Shown here: one piece after another, positions 1-11,904 of the stretch
How the letters are laid out: each line of letters starts with the position of its first letter
How positions within the stretch are numbered: position 1 is the stretch's first letter
Source: Ceratotherium simum simum
Taxonomy: Eukaryota; Chordata; Mammalia; Perissodactyla; Rhinocerotidae
Length of the DNA stretch: 64,000 bases
Direction of reading: 5' to 3'
NCBI RefSeq assembly: GCF_000283155.1
Contig: NW_004454160.1
Location: forward strand, 2,293,502 to 2,357,501
Notes under the pieces: model-generated
What the model saw: the letters and a program-made list of their open reading frames with translations, nothing else
Database searches by the model: none
Told to the model about the DNA's origin: nothing
Program-made: the position numbers and the translations under genes

Positions 1-169
<169 letters not shown>

Positions 170-198
170 TTAATTAGCCTTTCTTGCTCACAGACTTT

Positions 199-461
199 CT
201 CATTCTTATCTTTTTTTTTTTGAGGAAGATCAGCCCTGAGCTAACATCCATGCCAATCTTCCTCTTTTTTTGCTGAGGAAGACTGGCCCTGGGCTAACAT
301 CCGTGCCCATCTTCCCCCACTTTATATGGGACACCGCCACAGCATGGCCTGACAAGCGGTGCCTCAGTGCATGCCGGGGATCTCAACCTGGGCCACCAGC
401 AGCAGAGCGCACGCACTTAACCACTACACCACAGGGCAGACCCCTCATTCTTATCTTTTTT
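199..461 (-). mobile_element. ERE SINE, full length, with 18-bp target-site duplication
   Basis: A tRNA-derived equine-type SINE in minus orientation. The poly-T (reverse of the A tail) starts near 211 and is followed by the reversed ERE 3' body (gaggaagatcagccctgagc), the cccactttatatgggac core, and the tRNA-related head near 400-443. The 18-bp TSD ctcattcttatctttttt is identical at 199-216 and 444-461, so the insertion is complete and fairly young. Short open frames across it are SINE sequence, not genes. The tRNA-like promoter boxes are degraded here. Confidence 0.95.
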
Positions 462-899
462 GTTAAGAATTGAGAAGCAGTTGACTTTGCAACCCCACTA
501 GTCCCTGAATTTTTGAATCCTCTCTATTCTCTTTCATTCCTGCTTGCAAACAAGCCAATTTTTTTCTAAGTGCATCTCTTTCTTATAGTATCTTGCCAAA
601 TATAGCCAACTGAAACCAGTGCATACTACAATATTCTGTTTTCCAATCTTGTCTCATAGATTAGATCTATAAATTAATTAGGTGCATGATGTACCTCCAA
701 AATGATTGAAGGTAACCATTTTATCAAAGGCTTTCCCGTTAAATAACGTGGATTGTCAACTTTCCAGCCTCCAATATCAGTTTTCTCACCACCTCTCACC
801 TGGCCTATAAGCCAATGTGACATATTTTCGGGGGTCACATTGGGGTGTTTTTTGTTGTTGTTGTTATTACAATAGCACTCTTCATTCAGCTCCAGTATC
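462..899. other. Non-repetitive AT-rich interval
   Basis: No gene, RNA or confident interspersed repeat is visible. It contains a short (TTG)n-like run near 850-866. Confidence 0.5.
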
Positions 900-1195
900 T
901 GTATCGGTCAGAATAGTCTAGGCTATGCTTTGGTAAACAACAACCCTAGAATTTCAGTGGTTCAAAACAACAAAGGTTTGTTGGTTGCTCACACTGTATG
1001 TTCAATACAGATTGGTAGGAAAGCTCTGCTCATTGTAATCCCGCAGGAACCTAGGCTGATGAGGCTCTTTCACCATACTCCCAGTACGCAAGGGTCTCAT
1101 GCTGGCAATTAAATTCTCCGCCTAGAGGTAACTTACATCACTTCCCCCACAACTCACTGGACAGAACTAGGCATATGGCCAAACTATATTCAGAG
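900..1195 (+). mobile_element. LTR-like medium-reiterated repeat
   Basis: Begins TGTATCGGTCAGAATAG and carries the wording cagtggttcaaaacaacaaagg, then ctggcaattaaattctc and acatcacttccc, in the order seen in a common placental medium-reiterated LTR-like family. The TG start fits an LTR; the right end is indistinct. I do not assert the family name. The 60-codon frame at 930-1112 lies inside it and is not a gene. Confidence 0.6.
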
Positions 1196-1330
1196 AGTCA
1201 TATCCTTACTCCATTAGGTGGTTTTTGTTTTTTACTTCCTTACCTCCATGTACACAAAGCAGGCCGCTGGTGGTAATGTCTGCCATGCCACATAGCTTCT
1301 CTATGCACTTCAGTTCATTTGTTTGTGAAA

Positions 1331-1495
1331 AATGCAAGGTGATATGATCTCATTTGTGTTTTAAAGAGATTCCCCTCTGACTTCAGTAAGGAAGAGGGAT
1401 TGGGACATAATGAGGATTTCAAGGATGGAGGTGAGGAGGCCAGCTAGGAAGCTGCTACAGTAGTCCAGATGAGAGATGCTAATAGGCATGAATCC
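1331..1495 (+). repeat. Ancient interspersed repeat fragment
   Basis: Wording such as aagagattcccctctgactt and gctacagtagtccagatgag is shared with a widespread old mammalian repeat; a related piece from another part of the same family lies near 48400-48600. Family not named. Confidence 0.4.
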
Positions 1496-2100
1496 ATGGA
1501 TTTGAAGATTGTGAAGATCAGTCAAGATCGAGACAGTGAATAGAACAAGAAAAACTCCAACTCATAAAAACAAATCCAACTGCAAGTTCACAGAGGAAGT
1601 TTCTATTTTTCAGCAATGGTGAGGATATCACACTCTGAGTGACACTCAGGCTAAAACTGAACCACAAGCCCAGAAAAAAGCAGCTTGAGACGCCTCTCAG
1701 ACCAAAGAGTGAATATTTCAGAACATGAAGAACAGCCAACAACTGAATTCTTTTGTCAACTGCTCCTCCAGACAGCCTTGCTAACTGAGTTCTCATTAAA
1801 CCATAGCTGGTAACCTCAGATTTCCTAAACTTGCAGCTACTCATGGCTGTGACTTTTACCCTAAATTTACAGAAACAGATTCTAGAGCATCTTTTTCTAT
1901 CTCTCTGTCCTTACACTGTGGTTTTTTCGTTCTCCTCTCAAGGTCTCCTTTTGGGATTGGTGAAAACTCTGCATGTTGGAAAAGGGGACCTTTTCCGTTT
2001 TCCTACCCAAAGTCCTCCTCTGCTGAGTTCCCTAGTTTCCTGTGAAAAAGTTATTGCCACAGAATCTTTAGACTTCATTATTAGGTTTGGTTTTGGTTAA
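1496..2100. other. Non-repetitive interval without a supported gene
   Basis: Two overlapping frames on opposite strands (1518-1844 minus, 1831-2100 plus) have no domain and no coding-like composition. I see nothing else here. Confidence 0.5.
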
Positions 2101-2330
2101 TGTCTGTTAATGATTTGGAGAGAGGCGATAATTGCATATTAATGAGATTCACAAAGGAGCCAAATTGAAAGCTGTTGCAGACTCCAGTGGTGACGGCAAT
2201 AAACTAGAACTCTGGAGAGAACTGACTAACGATCAGGGACAATACAATGTGGTGAAACCAGCACATATGACGCTGACACTTCAGAGGAAAGAAGCAGAAG
2301 TTTAGGCTTTTTTTTTTTTAAATAAAGGAA
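2101..2330. promoter_or_regulatory. Candidate conserved non-coding element
   Basis: Non-repetitive block that keeps several CpGs in otherwise CpG-poor DNA. It contains a dense homeodomain/POU-like cluster, attgcatattaatgag at 2131-2146. This is a composition and motif impression only; conservation was not measured. Confidence 0.25.
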
Positions 2331-2591
2331 AGAAGCAATGTAGAAAGCAGCAGTCAACAGAAGGTCTCAAGAATGAAATGAAAAAATGAATACCAAGGTT
2401 GCAAAAACTAGTCACTGAGAGAGGATGTTGAGAAGGATGTGGTAATTCCAATGACTTCCACTTTACATTTCTCCCACTCCAATAATGGTCACACGACCCA
2501 GGTCTAGCAAGTCAGTGTATCCTAGAGCACAGTGTTTGGTTCTGGGGCAGACATGTAACTTGACTTTATCTAACGAGACTCATTTCTGGGA

Positions 2592-2613
2592 TTTTTTTTT
2601 TTTTTTTTTTTTT
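2592..2613. repeat. Poly-T tract (22 T)
   Basis: Uninterrupted homopolymer. It may mark an old minus-strand retroposon tail, but no recognisable body follows. Confidence 0.9.
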
Positions 2614-2639
2614 ACTGGAACTAGTGTGAAAATAAGAAT

Positions 2640-2990
2640 CTTTATTTCCACAAGGACTGCAGGTTATATGTCTGCAAGTCATACAGGTAATATAAGCCTG
2701 GAGCTGTCAGATTACACCTAATAGAGAAGCCCTGGCTGTGATTGAAACCACATAGAAAACAGCCAAGCTGACAGTGGAGAGAAAAAGAGAGAGAGAGGGA
2801 GAGAGAGCAAGAGTGAGAGAGAGGGGTGGGGGGAGAGAGAGAGAATGAGCTCTCTTGAACCCGCCATGCCTGAAGCCGTAAACCCTTGGATTGTTCTGTA
2901 ATTTGTATTAACAAATTCCTTTTTGTACAGAAGCCAGTTTCAATTGGTTTCTTCATTTGGAAGTGAAAGTGTGCTAACCTAAGATACGTT
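2640..2990 (+). mobile_element. LTR-like repeat containing a purine-rich microsatellite
   Basis: The right part reads like the 3' end of an old LTR family (cctgaagccgtaaaccc, then aacaaattcc and gaagccagtttcaattgg). An expanded GA/GAGG tract occupies about 2781-2846. A sister fragment showing the end wording ctgtcacttgcaac lies at 53820-54055. Family not asserted. Confidence 0.5.
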
Positions 2991-2995
2991 TTCAA

Positions 2996-3261
2996 ACATA
3001 TTGCCGTCTCTTTTTCTATATTCTTTACTTTCTAGCCACACTGGATGGCTCTAATTTCCAGAGTATTTGGAAAAATTATTCTTCTGAGGCCTTGCTCAAG
3101 CAGTTTCCTCCTCCTGTGTTGGAATTACACCCATCCTGCTATATTTATTTGTAGAAACTCTCCCAACTTCATGGTCTAACTCAGACCATCTCGTTTTGGA
3201 CATCCCTCCTAAACACTCAGAGGAAAGTCATCTTTCCTTTCCTGTTTTACTAAACAAATAG
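2996..3261. other. Non-repetitive spacer
   Basis: No gene or repeat recognised. Confidence 0.4.
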
Positions 3262-3324
3262 ACTAAAACCTTTGAAAAAGAAGAACAAAGTTGGAGGATT
3301 AAAATTATTATTAAAATTACTATA

Positions 3325-3585
3325 GGGGCCGGGCTGGTGGTGCAAGCAGTTAAGTGTGTGCGCTCTGCTGTGGAGGCCCGGGGTTCGCCGGTTTGGATCC
3401 CGAGCGCGCACTGACACACCGCTTGGTAAGGCCGTGCTGTGGTGGCATCCCATATAAAGTGGAGGAAGATGGGCATGGATGTTAGCCCAGGGCCAGTCTT
3501 CTTCAGCAAAAAGAGGAGGATTGGCAGATGTTAGCTCAGGGCCGATCCTCCTCACAAAATAAATAAATAAATTAATTAATTAAAT
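3325..3585 (+). mobile_element. ERE SINE inserted in L1
   Basis: Head ggggccgggctggtggtg, tRNA-like region with a B-box-like ggtttggatcc, the catataaagtggagg core, 3' body ttagctcagggccgatcctc and an (AAAT)n tail. The likely TSD is aaaattactata (3313-3324) against aaaactattata (3586-3597), with two mismatches, so it is older than the copies near 42 and 47 kb. L1 text continues on both sides. Confidence 0.95.
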
Positions 3586-3610
3586 AAAACTATTATAAAG
3601 CTACAGTAAT

Positions 3611-4013
3611 TGTATCAGTCAGGGTTCCTTAGAAAAACAAAACGAATAAGGGGAGATATATATGCATTTTAGGGAATTGGCTCACGTGATAGTGGGGGCT
3701 GGTAAGTACGACATTTATAGGGCAGGCTGGCAACTCAGGCAGGAGCTAATGTTGCAGTCTTGAGGCAGAATTTCTTCTCCAGGAAACCTCAGTGTTTGCT
3801 CTTCAGGTCTTTCAAATGATTGGATGGGACCTACCCACATGATTATGGGTAATCTCCTTTACTTAGAGTCAACTGATGGTAGATGTTAGCCACATCTACA
3901 AAATACCTTCACAAAAAATCTATGAATACTTCACAGCAACACCTACATTAGGGTTTTGTTATGTAAGTGGTACTATAGCTTAGCCAAACTGGCACATAAA
4001 ACTAACCATCACA
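3611..4013 (-). mobile_element. MLT2-like ERVL LTR inserted in L1
   Basis: On the plus strand it opens tgtatcagtcagggttcctt and closes aaactaaccatcaca, the reversed form of a well-known placental LTR. TG...CA ends are present, and a 5-bp TSD gtaat (3606-3610) / gcaat (4014-4018) with one mismatch suits an ERVL-type LTR. It is one of three related copies in the window (also 28807-29214 and 54288-54695). Solo LTR, no internal region. The family name is from memory of consensus wording. Confidence 0.7.
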
Positions 4014-5499
4014 GCAATCAAGACACTGTGGTATTGGCATAAAGATAAAAAAATGAATTGATGGAACTGAATAGTCTGGAAATAGAAGTACACTCATATG
4101 GACAACTGATTTCAGCAAAGATGCAATGGCAGACAGTGGTGAAAAATAGTCTTTTATTCAGTAGATCAATTGGCTATCAATATGCCAAAGATGAGCTTTG
4201 ATCTATACCTCTCGCCATACACAAAAATTAACTCAAAATGGATCACAGACCTAAATGTAAATCCTAAAACTAAAATTTCTGGAAGAAATAATAGGAGAAA
4301 ACCTTTGTTACCTTGGGTTAGGTAAAGATTACTTAGATACAATACCAAAATAACAATCCATAAAGGAACAAATTGGTAAACTGGACTTATTCCATATTTT
4401 AAAAAGGTGCTGTTAGGAGAATGGAAAGATAAGCTACAGACTGTGAGCAAGTATTTGCAAAGCATATATGGGGTAAATGATTTGTATCCAGTGTTTAGAA
4501 AGAACTCTCAAAACTCAACAGTAAGAAAACACACAACACAATTAAAAAACGGGCAAAAGATGTTAACAGATACCTTGCCAAAGAAGTTATACAGATAGCA
4601 AATAAGCACATGAAAAGATGTGCTTTGTCAGTCATTATGGAAGTGCAAATTAAAACTACAATGGGATATTACTATATACCTATTAGATTGGCTGAAATAA
4701 AAAGACTGATCCTAGCTAGTCTTGGCAAGGATGGGGAGAAACTGGAACACTTGTGCACTGCTCCTGGGATGTAATATGGTCCAACCTCTTTGGAAAACAA
4801 TTTGGGAGTTTCATAAAGTGTTAAACATACACCTAGTATGTGATGCAAACATTCCACTCCTACATATTGACCCAAGAGAAATAAAGAGATTTGTCTATAT
4901 AAAGAGTTGTATATGAATGCTCGTAGGAGCTTTATTTGTAATAACCCAAAACTAAAAACACCCAAATATTCATCAACAGGTGAATGGATAAACATACTGT
5001 AGTATATCCATAGAAAGGAATACTATTCAGCAAAATAAAAGGATTAAATTATTGATATATGCTACAACGCAAATGAATCGTATGCTGAATGAAAGAAGCC
5101 AAATAAAAAGAGTACATACTCTATGATTCCATTTATATAAAATTCTAAGAAATGCAAACTAATATACTGGGACAGAAAGCAGATGAGTGTTTTCCTGGGG
5201 AAGGTAGGGAGGAGAGAGAAGAAGGTTACAAAGAAGACCAAGGAAACTTTTGGTGGGTGATGAATATGTTCATTATCTTAATTATGGTGCTGATTTCACG
5301 GGTATATGCATATGTCAAAACTTATCAAATTGTACACTTAAAATCTGTGTGGTTTGTTGTATGTTAATTATACCTCAATAAAGATGTTAAATAAACGTCA
5401 ATGCACGCCAGTGATGGAGAATTTCAAACAAAGTAAGTAAAGAACCCCAGAAGCTCAAGTCGCATGTTTTTCAGCTTCAGCTTGCAAGTTCTTAAGCGG

Positions 5500-5697
5500 A
5501 GTTTGGAATCCTGAGTTCTGGCTGTGCCACTTTTAACTTCTCTGAGTCCCATATTTCTCATTTGTAAAATGGGAGTAATAATTTTTTTTACTCTGCTACC
5601 TACCTCAAGGGGGACATTGTGAGTACCAAATCTATAACGCATAAGAAAGTGCTTTGCGAACTACAGCGCGTTACACAAATGTTAGCTATTGGTGTAG
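5500..5697 (+). mobile_element. MIR SINE
   Basis: Follows the MIR consensus order: ggctgtgccac, tttctcatttgtaaaatggg, ctacctacctcaagggg, gtgctttgcg, aatgttagctattgg. Ancient mammal-wide tRNA-derived SINE. Confidence 0.85.
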
Positions 5698-8060
5698 TTG
5701 TTACGTGCCATCTGCATATTATTCTTGCCCAATACATACGCTTCCTGCCAGCTCAACCCCTAATAGCCAGTATATAAAGTGTAATTAATTGTACAAGTTA
5801 CTCGAATAGCACTGAAACCCAGTCTTCGGGGCATGACACATCCTAAATACATAACAGATTTTGGAATAAATCGGTCTCAGCCCAAACTAGAGTGGGGGAA
5901 ACAGACAGATGCCTTCACATCTATGCCAAGAGAGTGAAACCCACCCAAGCAGGATGGAGTCCAGGGCAAGGGAACACAGCCAGGATGCAGGCTTTTGTGT
6001 TTCCCGCTAGAGGCTGTGACAGGGAGCAGTGACCTCATAACATGGCTGGCCGCGATGTGCTGAGAGGCCCTCTGCATTTACAGCCAAGCTTACTTGGAAA
6101 TTAACTGCTTTATTCTTGGTCTCTTGCACTAGCCAGCCAGAATAATGGGGCCACAAATCACATTCATTCAGCTAAAGTTAAAGATGACAAACATAGAAAT
6201 AGGTATTCTCAGTGTCACCCACATCCTACTCTCCACCTTCGCATTGTTATTTATCTGATCTTAAATCACAGCTGGCACTTTCCCCACAATTTGGACTCAT
6301 TTGCAATTTTTGGAATTTATTTCCCCAATCCTATCCAGGGACATTGATCATGTAGGACTCACTGTTTGAGCCCAGCTTTCCACGGCTGACCTAGGGAGGG
6401 GAAACCCTGTGGGGTTGGACTACTCCCGGGTAGGGCTACATAGGACACCACACAAAAGCAGGGTTAGCATTCTCTGGGTGAGCTGTGCCTGAAAGGAGCA
6501 TCTGGGAAACAAAGCAGGAAGTTTGAGACATGACTCGGATGGGAGGAAGGACAGTATGGTGGAGGTGTGTGTGTGTGAGAGGGCACAAGAGCAGAATTAG
6601 AGAAAAAAGTGGGAAGAAGAGAACGAAGTTGCCTCCAAAGCTGGATGGGCAGTAATAAGTCAAGGCATAGACATAAGAGGCCTCTTACCAACAAATGTCT
6701 CAGATGAGACTGGACCCATTTTCGTGGACTCCATGCACCTCACTGGCTGGGCTGGTTTTCTAAAGGACCGAGTGCACCGGTCACCAAGAACCCCAAAGGC
6801 CCTTCGGCAGAGGCCTCTCTGGCTGGGGATGTCCTCATCCAGCACTTAGGCTGGGAGGAGTGGGCAGGCAGTTTGTGGAAATTCATGAGTATCTTTACAA
6901 GCTTTAGGTAAGACATCATTGCAGCAATTACTGCATCTTGAAGTAGAGGTTGGCCCAAGGGATCCCTTCTGGGATGTGGAAATATGTTTTTCCATCTCCC
7001 CAAACATTAATCCTGGCTCAGCTGAGCAACGCTGAGACCTTGGAATGCCTGAGCATTGCCCTGAGCAGATTTTGCTCTCACATAGTCCTAAAGCCCAGTG
7101 AAGGGGTTCCTGGTAGGACTTGCCTTTTCCATAAGGAGAGTGATGATTTGAGGGGCCCTGGGAAGGCCCACTGCAAAACAAAACAAAAGAAAATAAAGCT
7201 CCTCCGTAGGCGCTTCAGAGTTTATCACTAAAGATTTATTCGTTAGCGTCATTTGCCATCTTTCTGAAATCTTCTCCTGGGATAATTCTAAGAAGAATGA
7301 GCCACCGAGTCCCAGACCCCTCAGTGCACATTTGCTATGGTTAGAGGGGCTGACTGTAGGTCTGAATCACAGAGCCCTGTGTGCTGGAGGAGAGGGAACT
7401 CCTATGGGGGACAAAGGACATAGAAGGTGGAGGGGACAGGCAAGTAGGCACAGGGTCAAAGACCAATCCCACTTATGTCACCTTTTTGCTCAGTGTTGGG
7501 AGTCTAGTGTCCACCTTCATTAACTGGAAGTTATTATTGTTTGGTAAATGTGATATCATTAAGCTTCAGATAAAGGAGCACAAAGAAGAAGGACACTCGT
7601 AGTCAGATAGGATACGCATTTTGTGATCACTGTTAAAGGGACAGATTCCAGGCGCTGGCAGTGAGGAGTGCTTCCCAGGCTAAGGCACCACTTACAGGGC
7701 TCTGAAAGGGCAAGCCCATGCTCAGCCAAGCCAGGCACACCTCCACTGTCAACAAACACCACTCCCCCTCTTTCCACGGCGCCTCTAGCAAAGCCAGCCT
7801 GTCTGTGCCAGGGGTGTTGGCTCTGCGAAATGTCTGTGCACTATTAGGGGACTGGCTGAGAAGCACAGCCCTGAAGGATTGCAATTTGGAATATAAAAAG
7901 CATGAAACTCTTCCAGATACTGGAGATTCCTTTTTGTCCCATGCTGTGAGGAGGCCTTCTTGTGAGCCAAATGAACCAAAGCTGCTCCTGCGAGCTCCAT
8001 GCTAAGTGAGTGTGAGCATGCTTCTCCAACCGGGGTCGGCGTACCCACAGGGACGTGTAA
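5698..8060. other. Long non-repetitive interval, no supported gene
   Basis: No recognisable exon, RNA gene or confident interspersed repeat. It contains a short (GT)n run at 6565-6577. Numerous overlapping short frames on both strands (for example 6846-7181 minus and 7785-8108 minus) share no known domain. A weak hAT-like wording (ggggtcggcgtacccacagg) sits near 8031-8050. It could be intron or intergenic sequence. Confidence 0.5.
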
Positions 8061-9689
8061 GAGATGATGGCAAGGTGGTACAGGGGACCGTGGGATAGTC
8101 ATCTGCATCCTCCTGTAGGGGCAATTTTACTCAATAGGAAATAGTTGAAAACATTTTTCTGTGTGGAATATAATCAAAACTGTATATGAGATTTCGAAAG
8201 TAATTTCAAGCTTTCTTCCTGCTGTTTCAGGTGGTGCCTCCCAGAATCCCAGGAGTCACCCCTCACAGAGGGACAGCCTAACGCTCAAAGCCCACGATGG
8301 TTTTAAGGTGCTTCTCAGAAATTCTATGGGCCCATACTAGCCATTTCTGAAATTAATGCTATTAGTAGAATATAATTTTTTAACTTTAAGCCTTTGAATC
8401 CCAGTAACATATGAAGATAGCAACCTCCATCCCAAGATACCTTTGGTCAATTATCAGCCGCATCTACTTCAGTGTGAACAGAATCCATCAGGTTCTTACA
8501 CCAAAGGCAAGATTAGGTGAAAAGGAGAGAGTACTACTACGTGAGAGGCTCAGTGTCAGAAAGGCTGGTGGTGTTAGAACATATTTCCTTGACTTCATGA
8601 CTTTACTGAAGACCAGTGTTAGAGTCACATGATGCAGTAGCTCTGCCTGCACACACCCAACCCAGTATTTGCTCACAGCCTTACCCAGAGATGTGCCCTA
8701 AAAGGGTTTGAGCCTAACTTCATTGCATGTGGCCTGAAGGAATGATTCCAACAGAGTCACAGGAGCTAGGAAGAGAGGTTCTTATTTAGCAGAGTGACCA
8801 CCAACATTGTCACTGATTTGTCACCAAACATTTTGGTCTTCCCACAGGTCAGTCCAGGTTTTGTGTAGCATGAAGCTTATACAATTCGAGGGATCCTATT
8901 TAAGAAAAAGAATGCAAAAATAGCTTACCTTTGCAAATTTACAAAACCATGTGAAGAACATATTGCTAGGCTCTCCCAAGGACTTGGAAGAGGTCTGTAC
9001 CATTGAGGGACTGAAGCTTAAGCCTTGTTAGCTTGACAGTAATCTGTCTCTTCTCTTATGCTTGAATATATTTATATATTTGCTGGGGGGGTGTGTGTGC
9101 AGGGATTGCTAGTGATGTATTATTTTCTCTCCCAGATGTAACAATCTGTATTTTTCCAAGCTGCATCTCATTTTATAGTTTCCTGCCCAAATTTTCCAGT
9201 CTCTTTGGGTCCATATCTATTTCTTCTTTCTGGCTAGGGTTGAGAGCAGCTCATCGGGAGATGGTCAGAGGCATTCAAACAATGGGCTTGGCCCAGGAGC
9301 GTGGAATTTCCTGAAAGACAGCAGGCCTCTCTGGTGGGTTGTTAGGATAGAATGATCAACAATTTTTAATGCCAAAGATGGAGTTGTACCAGTCCATGCC
9401 AATAGCTTTTCAGAGGCAGCTCATATGGAAACTATCAGTCCTAGTCCCACCCATTAGCTAACTTGAAAGCAGCCAAGCCTGGGGACCAGAGCTGCCACGG
9501 CCAAGAGTGCAATGGGAGTTTCACACCTCAAAAGATTCTCCATTCTCCCATCTAGTTACCAAAAAAAATGGGTATAATAAAAATTGGCTGGATTTAGTTA
9601 GTACTCACACACCACATTACACTGCAGTCAAGATGAAACTTAGCACAAATCAGTTTACATTACTTTCTGTACTTCAAAGACCTTCCTTA
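8061..9689. other. Non-repetitive interval, no supported gene
   Basis: No gene recognised. It contains a G7 run followed by a short GT run near 9085-9100. Frames at 8411-8632 and 9093-9314 are short and lack domains. Confidence 0.45.
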
Positions 9690-10580
9690 TGATAATTTCC
9701 AAATTCTAAATACTACTGCCCTCCTCTCACCTTACTCCTCTTCACACTCCAAGATCAGGTTACACTAAAATTATGTCACTTAGATGTGCCCTGCACTCTT
9801 TCTTGTTTTCCTTCACACATGCCTTTGGCTCTATCTGGAACACTCACATCTCCTTTTCAATTAGTTAATTCTTACTTATCCTAAGCTATTAACTTAGGGA
9901 TATACTCTATACTCCCATAGTACCCTGCACACTCATCACATTTTACTATTATCTCCTATTAAATGCCTATCTTCTCCACTGAACTAGAACCTTTGTGTTT
10001 CAGTTACTTACTCCAGTGTAACAAACTACCCAAAACTTAGTGGCTTAAAACAAAGATTTTATTAACTTTCATGATTCTGCAGGATGACTGGCCTCAGCTG
10101 GGTGATTCTTCTGCTCTAAATGGTGTCACTTGGAGTTTCCATCATCTGGGGGCTGGACTAGGCTGGCATGTCTAAGCTACCTTATCCATGCAGCTATAGT
10201 TGGTGCAGGCTGTCAGCTGGAAGCTCAGCTAGAGCTGTTGATTAGAGTGCCTACATGTGGCCTCGCCACATGACTTGGACTTCTCACAGCATAGCTGCTG
10301 GGTTCTAAGAGAAAGAAAGTGGAAATGGCAAGTCTTCTTAAAGCCTGAGCTCAAAAGCCCCAGGATATCACTTCTGCTGCATTCTATTGGTCTATAAATT
10401 CAAGGGGAGGAGACATAAACACTTATCAATAAAGGAGTGGTATGTACATATAGGGAGGTGAAAAAAATTGGTGGCAGCCATCTTTGGAAATTATCTAGTG
10501 TACTCTGAGAGCAGTGACCAGGTCTGTCTTGTTGCCCAGCACCTGGCCCAGTGCCTAACCACTAAGAGTCGGCACTTTGT
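9690..10580 (+). mobile_element. L2 LINE 3' region, split by an insertion
   Basis: L2-like text at 9690-9995 (acacatgcctttggctctatc, then the stretch leading to ccactgaactagaa) resumes at 10503-10580 as agcagtgaccaggtctgtc and cagcacctggcccagtgcc. The two halves join in L2 order across the element at 9996-10502. No L2 frame is retained. Confidence 0.7.
9996..10502 (+). mobile_element. LTR-like medium-reiterated repeat inserted in L2
   Basis: Opens tgtttcagttacttactcca and carries taacaaactacccaaaactt agtggcttaaaac wording, then tcttctgctctaaatggtg, cactgctgcattctattgg-like text near 10370-10392, and gtggcagccatctttggaaa before the end. TG start and order fit a placental LTR-like family that resembles the element at 900-1195. 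No clean TSD was found. Family not asserted. Confidence 0.6.
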
Positions 10581-11794
10581 CCATTTGGTCAAAGCCTCTC
10601 TTCTAATGCTTTGCTAATGCCTAGATTTGGTCTTTGTGTTTGATGTATGCTCTACTCTCCAAACCATGTGGGTTGACTTTTCCTCTTTATGGTTTGCCAA
10701 AAGTAAAATTAAGAACCTCAATGATCTATTAGTTGACTAACAGATTTATTACTCATAACCAAAAGGGTACTTGATGCAACAGGAACACTATACGCATTAA
10801 CGAAAGGAAGGTTCTGGTTGCTGTTCAGCAGATTATTAGAGCCTCCAGGAACAATTTCCCCTCCACCACCACCCTCATTTCTGTTGCTATTACATCTGAC
10901 CACCAGAGTATAGACAAGAACATGGAATCAGAAATTGAGGTTCTGTAGCCGGGTGACATACTCCTGGAAACTGGCCACTCCAGGTTGCTTTGGGCCAACT
11001 TTATGGTTTCTACAGAACTTGGGGAGTGTGATTAGAAATGTTTCCTAGCCACTCTCTCACTGGATAGAAGGACATGGGATACCACTGCCCCTCCAATCAC
11101 TAGAAGGAAGGAGGGAATGGTAAAAGCAATTATAGGTGGAACTATAGGCAGCACATTAAGTATGGAGTTTGCTGCCACCCTCACAACCCTAGCTGGTGTC
11201 ACGGCTGGTACAGGTGGAACAGGGACTTGAGTTCACATGTGTCATCCTAGGAACAGAGCGTCTGGGGGAGCAAGACTTCACTCTTCTCATATCTTCTGCT
11301 GCAATACTGACTCAGGCTTACATTTTTCACTCTCTCTCTCACTCAACCTCAAGATATAGGAATGAGGTAATCATACTCCTCAGTTTGTGACCACCCTCCT
11401 CAGGTCATGGCTGACTCTCAAAGTCAGGTTCAAAGTTCTTTCCCTCCTTCCACATTTTGAAGATGTGAATTATCCCTTTGGCTTCTTGTTTTCAGTATTG
11501 CGATGTCTGATACCAATTAGATTCTTGTTTTTCTGCAGTCAGTCTTCCTTTCTCCCTAGAAGCTGTTTTTGATATACTTAATTTTCGTTATAATATGTTT
11601 TAGAGAGAATTTTTTTTCTTATTAATCCTGTTTCATATTCAAGGCTAAGAATCAAGGCATTTACCAATTTATGAAGGCCCACTAACTGGTACAGAGGGCA
11701 AACGGACTTGAATATCCTATGTATTCGAAATCACAAATGCTAAACTTTTCAGAATGTGTGGATACATACATATGGTAAGCATTTAAAATAGGCT
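10581..11794. other. Non-repetitive interval, no supported gene
   Basis: No gene, RNA or confident repeat. Short (CT)n wording near 11330-11342 only. Confidence 0.45.
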
Positions 11795-11900
11795 TTACGG
11801 ACTACTACAAGTACTCAATAAACATTTGTGAGTGAGCGAATGAATGAATGAATGAGCAGCACATTGCCTAGCACATAGTAAATTCAAGGTAGCTATTATT
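11795..11900 (+). mobile_element. L2/MIR 3'-end fragments with (GAAT)n
   Basis: Wording tactcaataaacatttgtg followed by gaatgaatgaatgaatgag (11838-11856) is the classic L2 3' end. The next piece, gcctagcacatagtaaattc plus gtagctattatt, reads like a MIR 3' end. Confidence 0.6.
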
Positions 11901-11904
11901 AACA

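Larger units (their letters stand above)
3262..5394 (+). mobile_element. 5'-truncated L1 LINE (ORF2 3' part plus 3' UTR), interrupted twice
   Basis: L1 similarity starts at about 3262 (tttgaaaaagaagaacaaag), resumes after an ERE (3325-3585) and again after an LTR (3611-4013), then runs through the C-terminal part of ORF2 to the terminal wording tatacctcaataaagatg near 5371-5386. The L1 text joins across both inserts: ctataaagctacagtaat continues as caagacactgtggtattggc. Frameshifts and stops break the reading frame throughout, so it cannot be autonomous. It looks like an old mammalian L1M-type copy. Confidence 0.92.

Noticed and set aside
2781..2846. GAGA-factor or H-DNA regulatory element
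   Set aside because: Irregular purine microsatellite inside an LTR-like repeat; no mirror symmetry convincing enough to claim triplex potential.
8020..8065. hAT transposon start (ggggtcggcgtacccacagg)
   Set aside because: Only one weak end is visible and no inverted partner or duplication was found.
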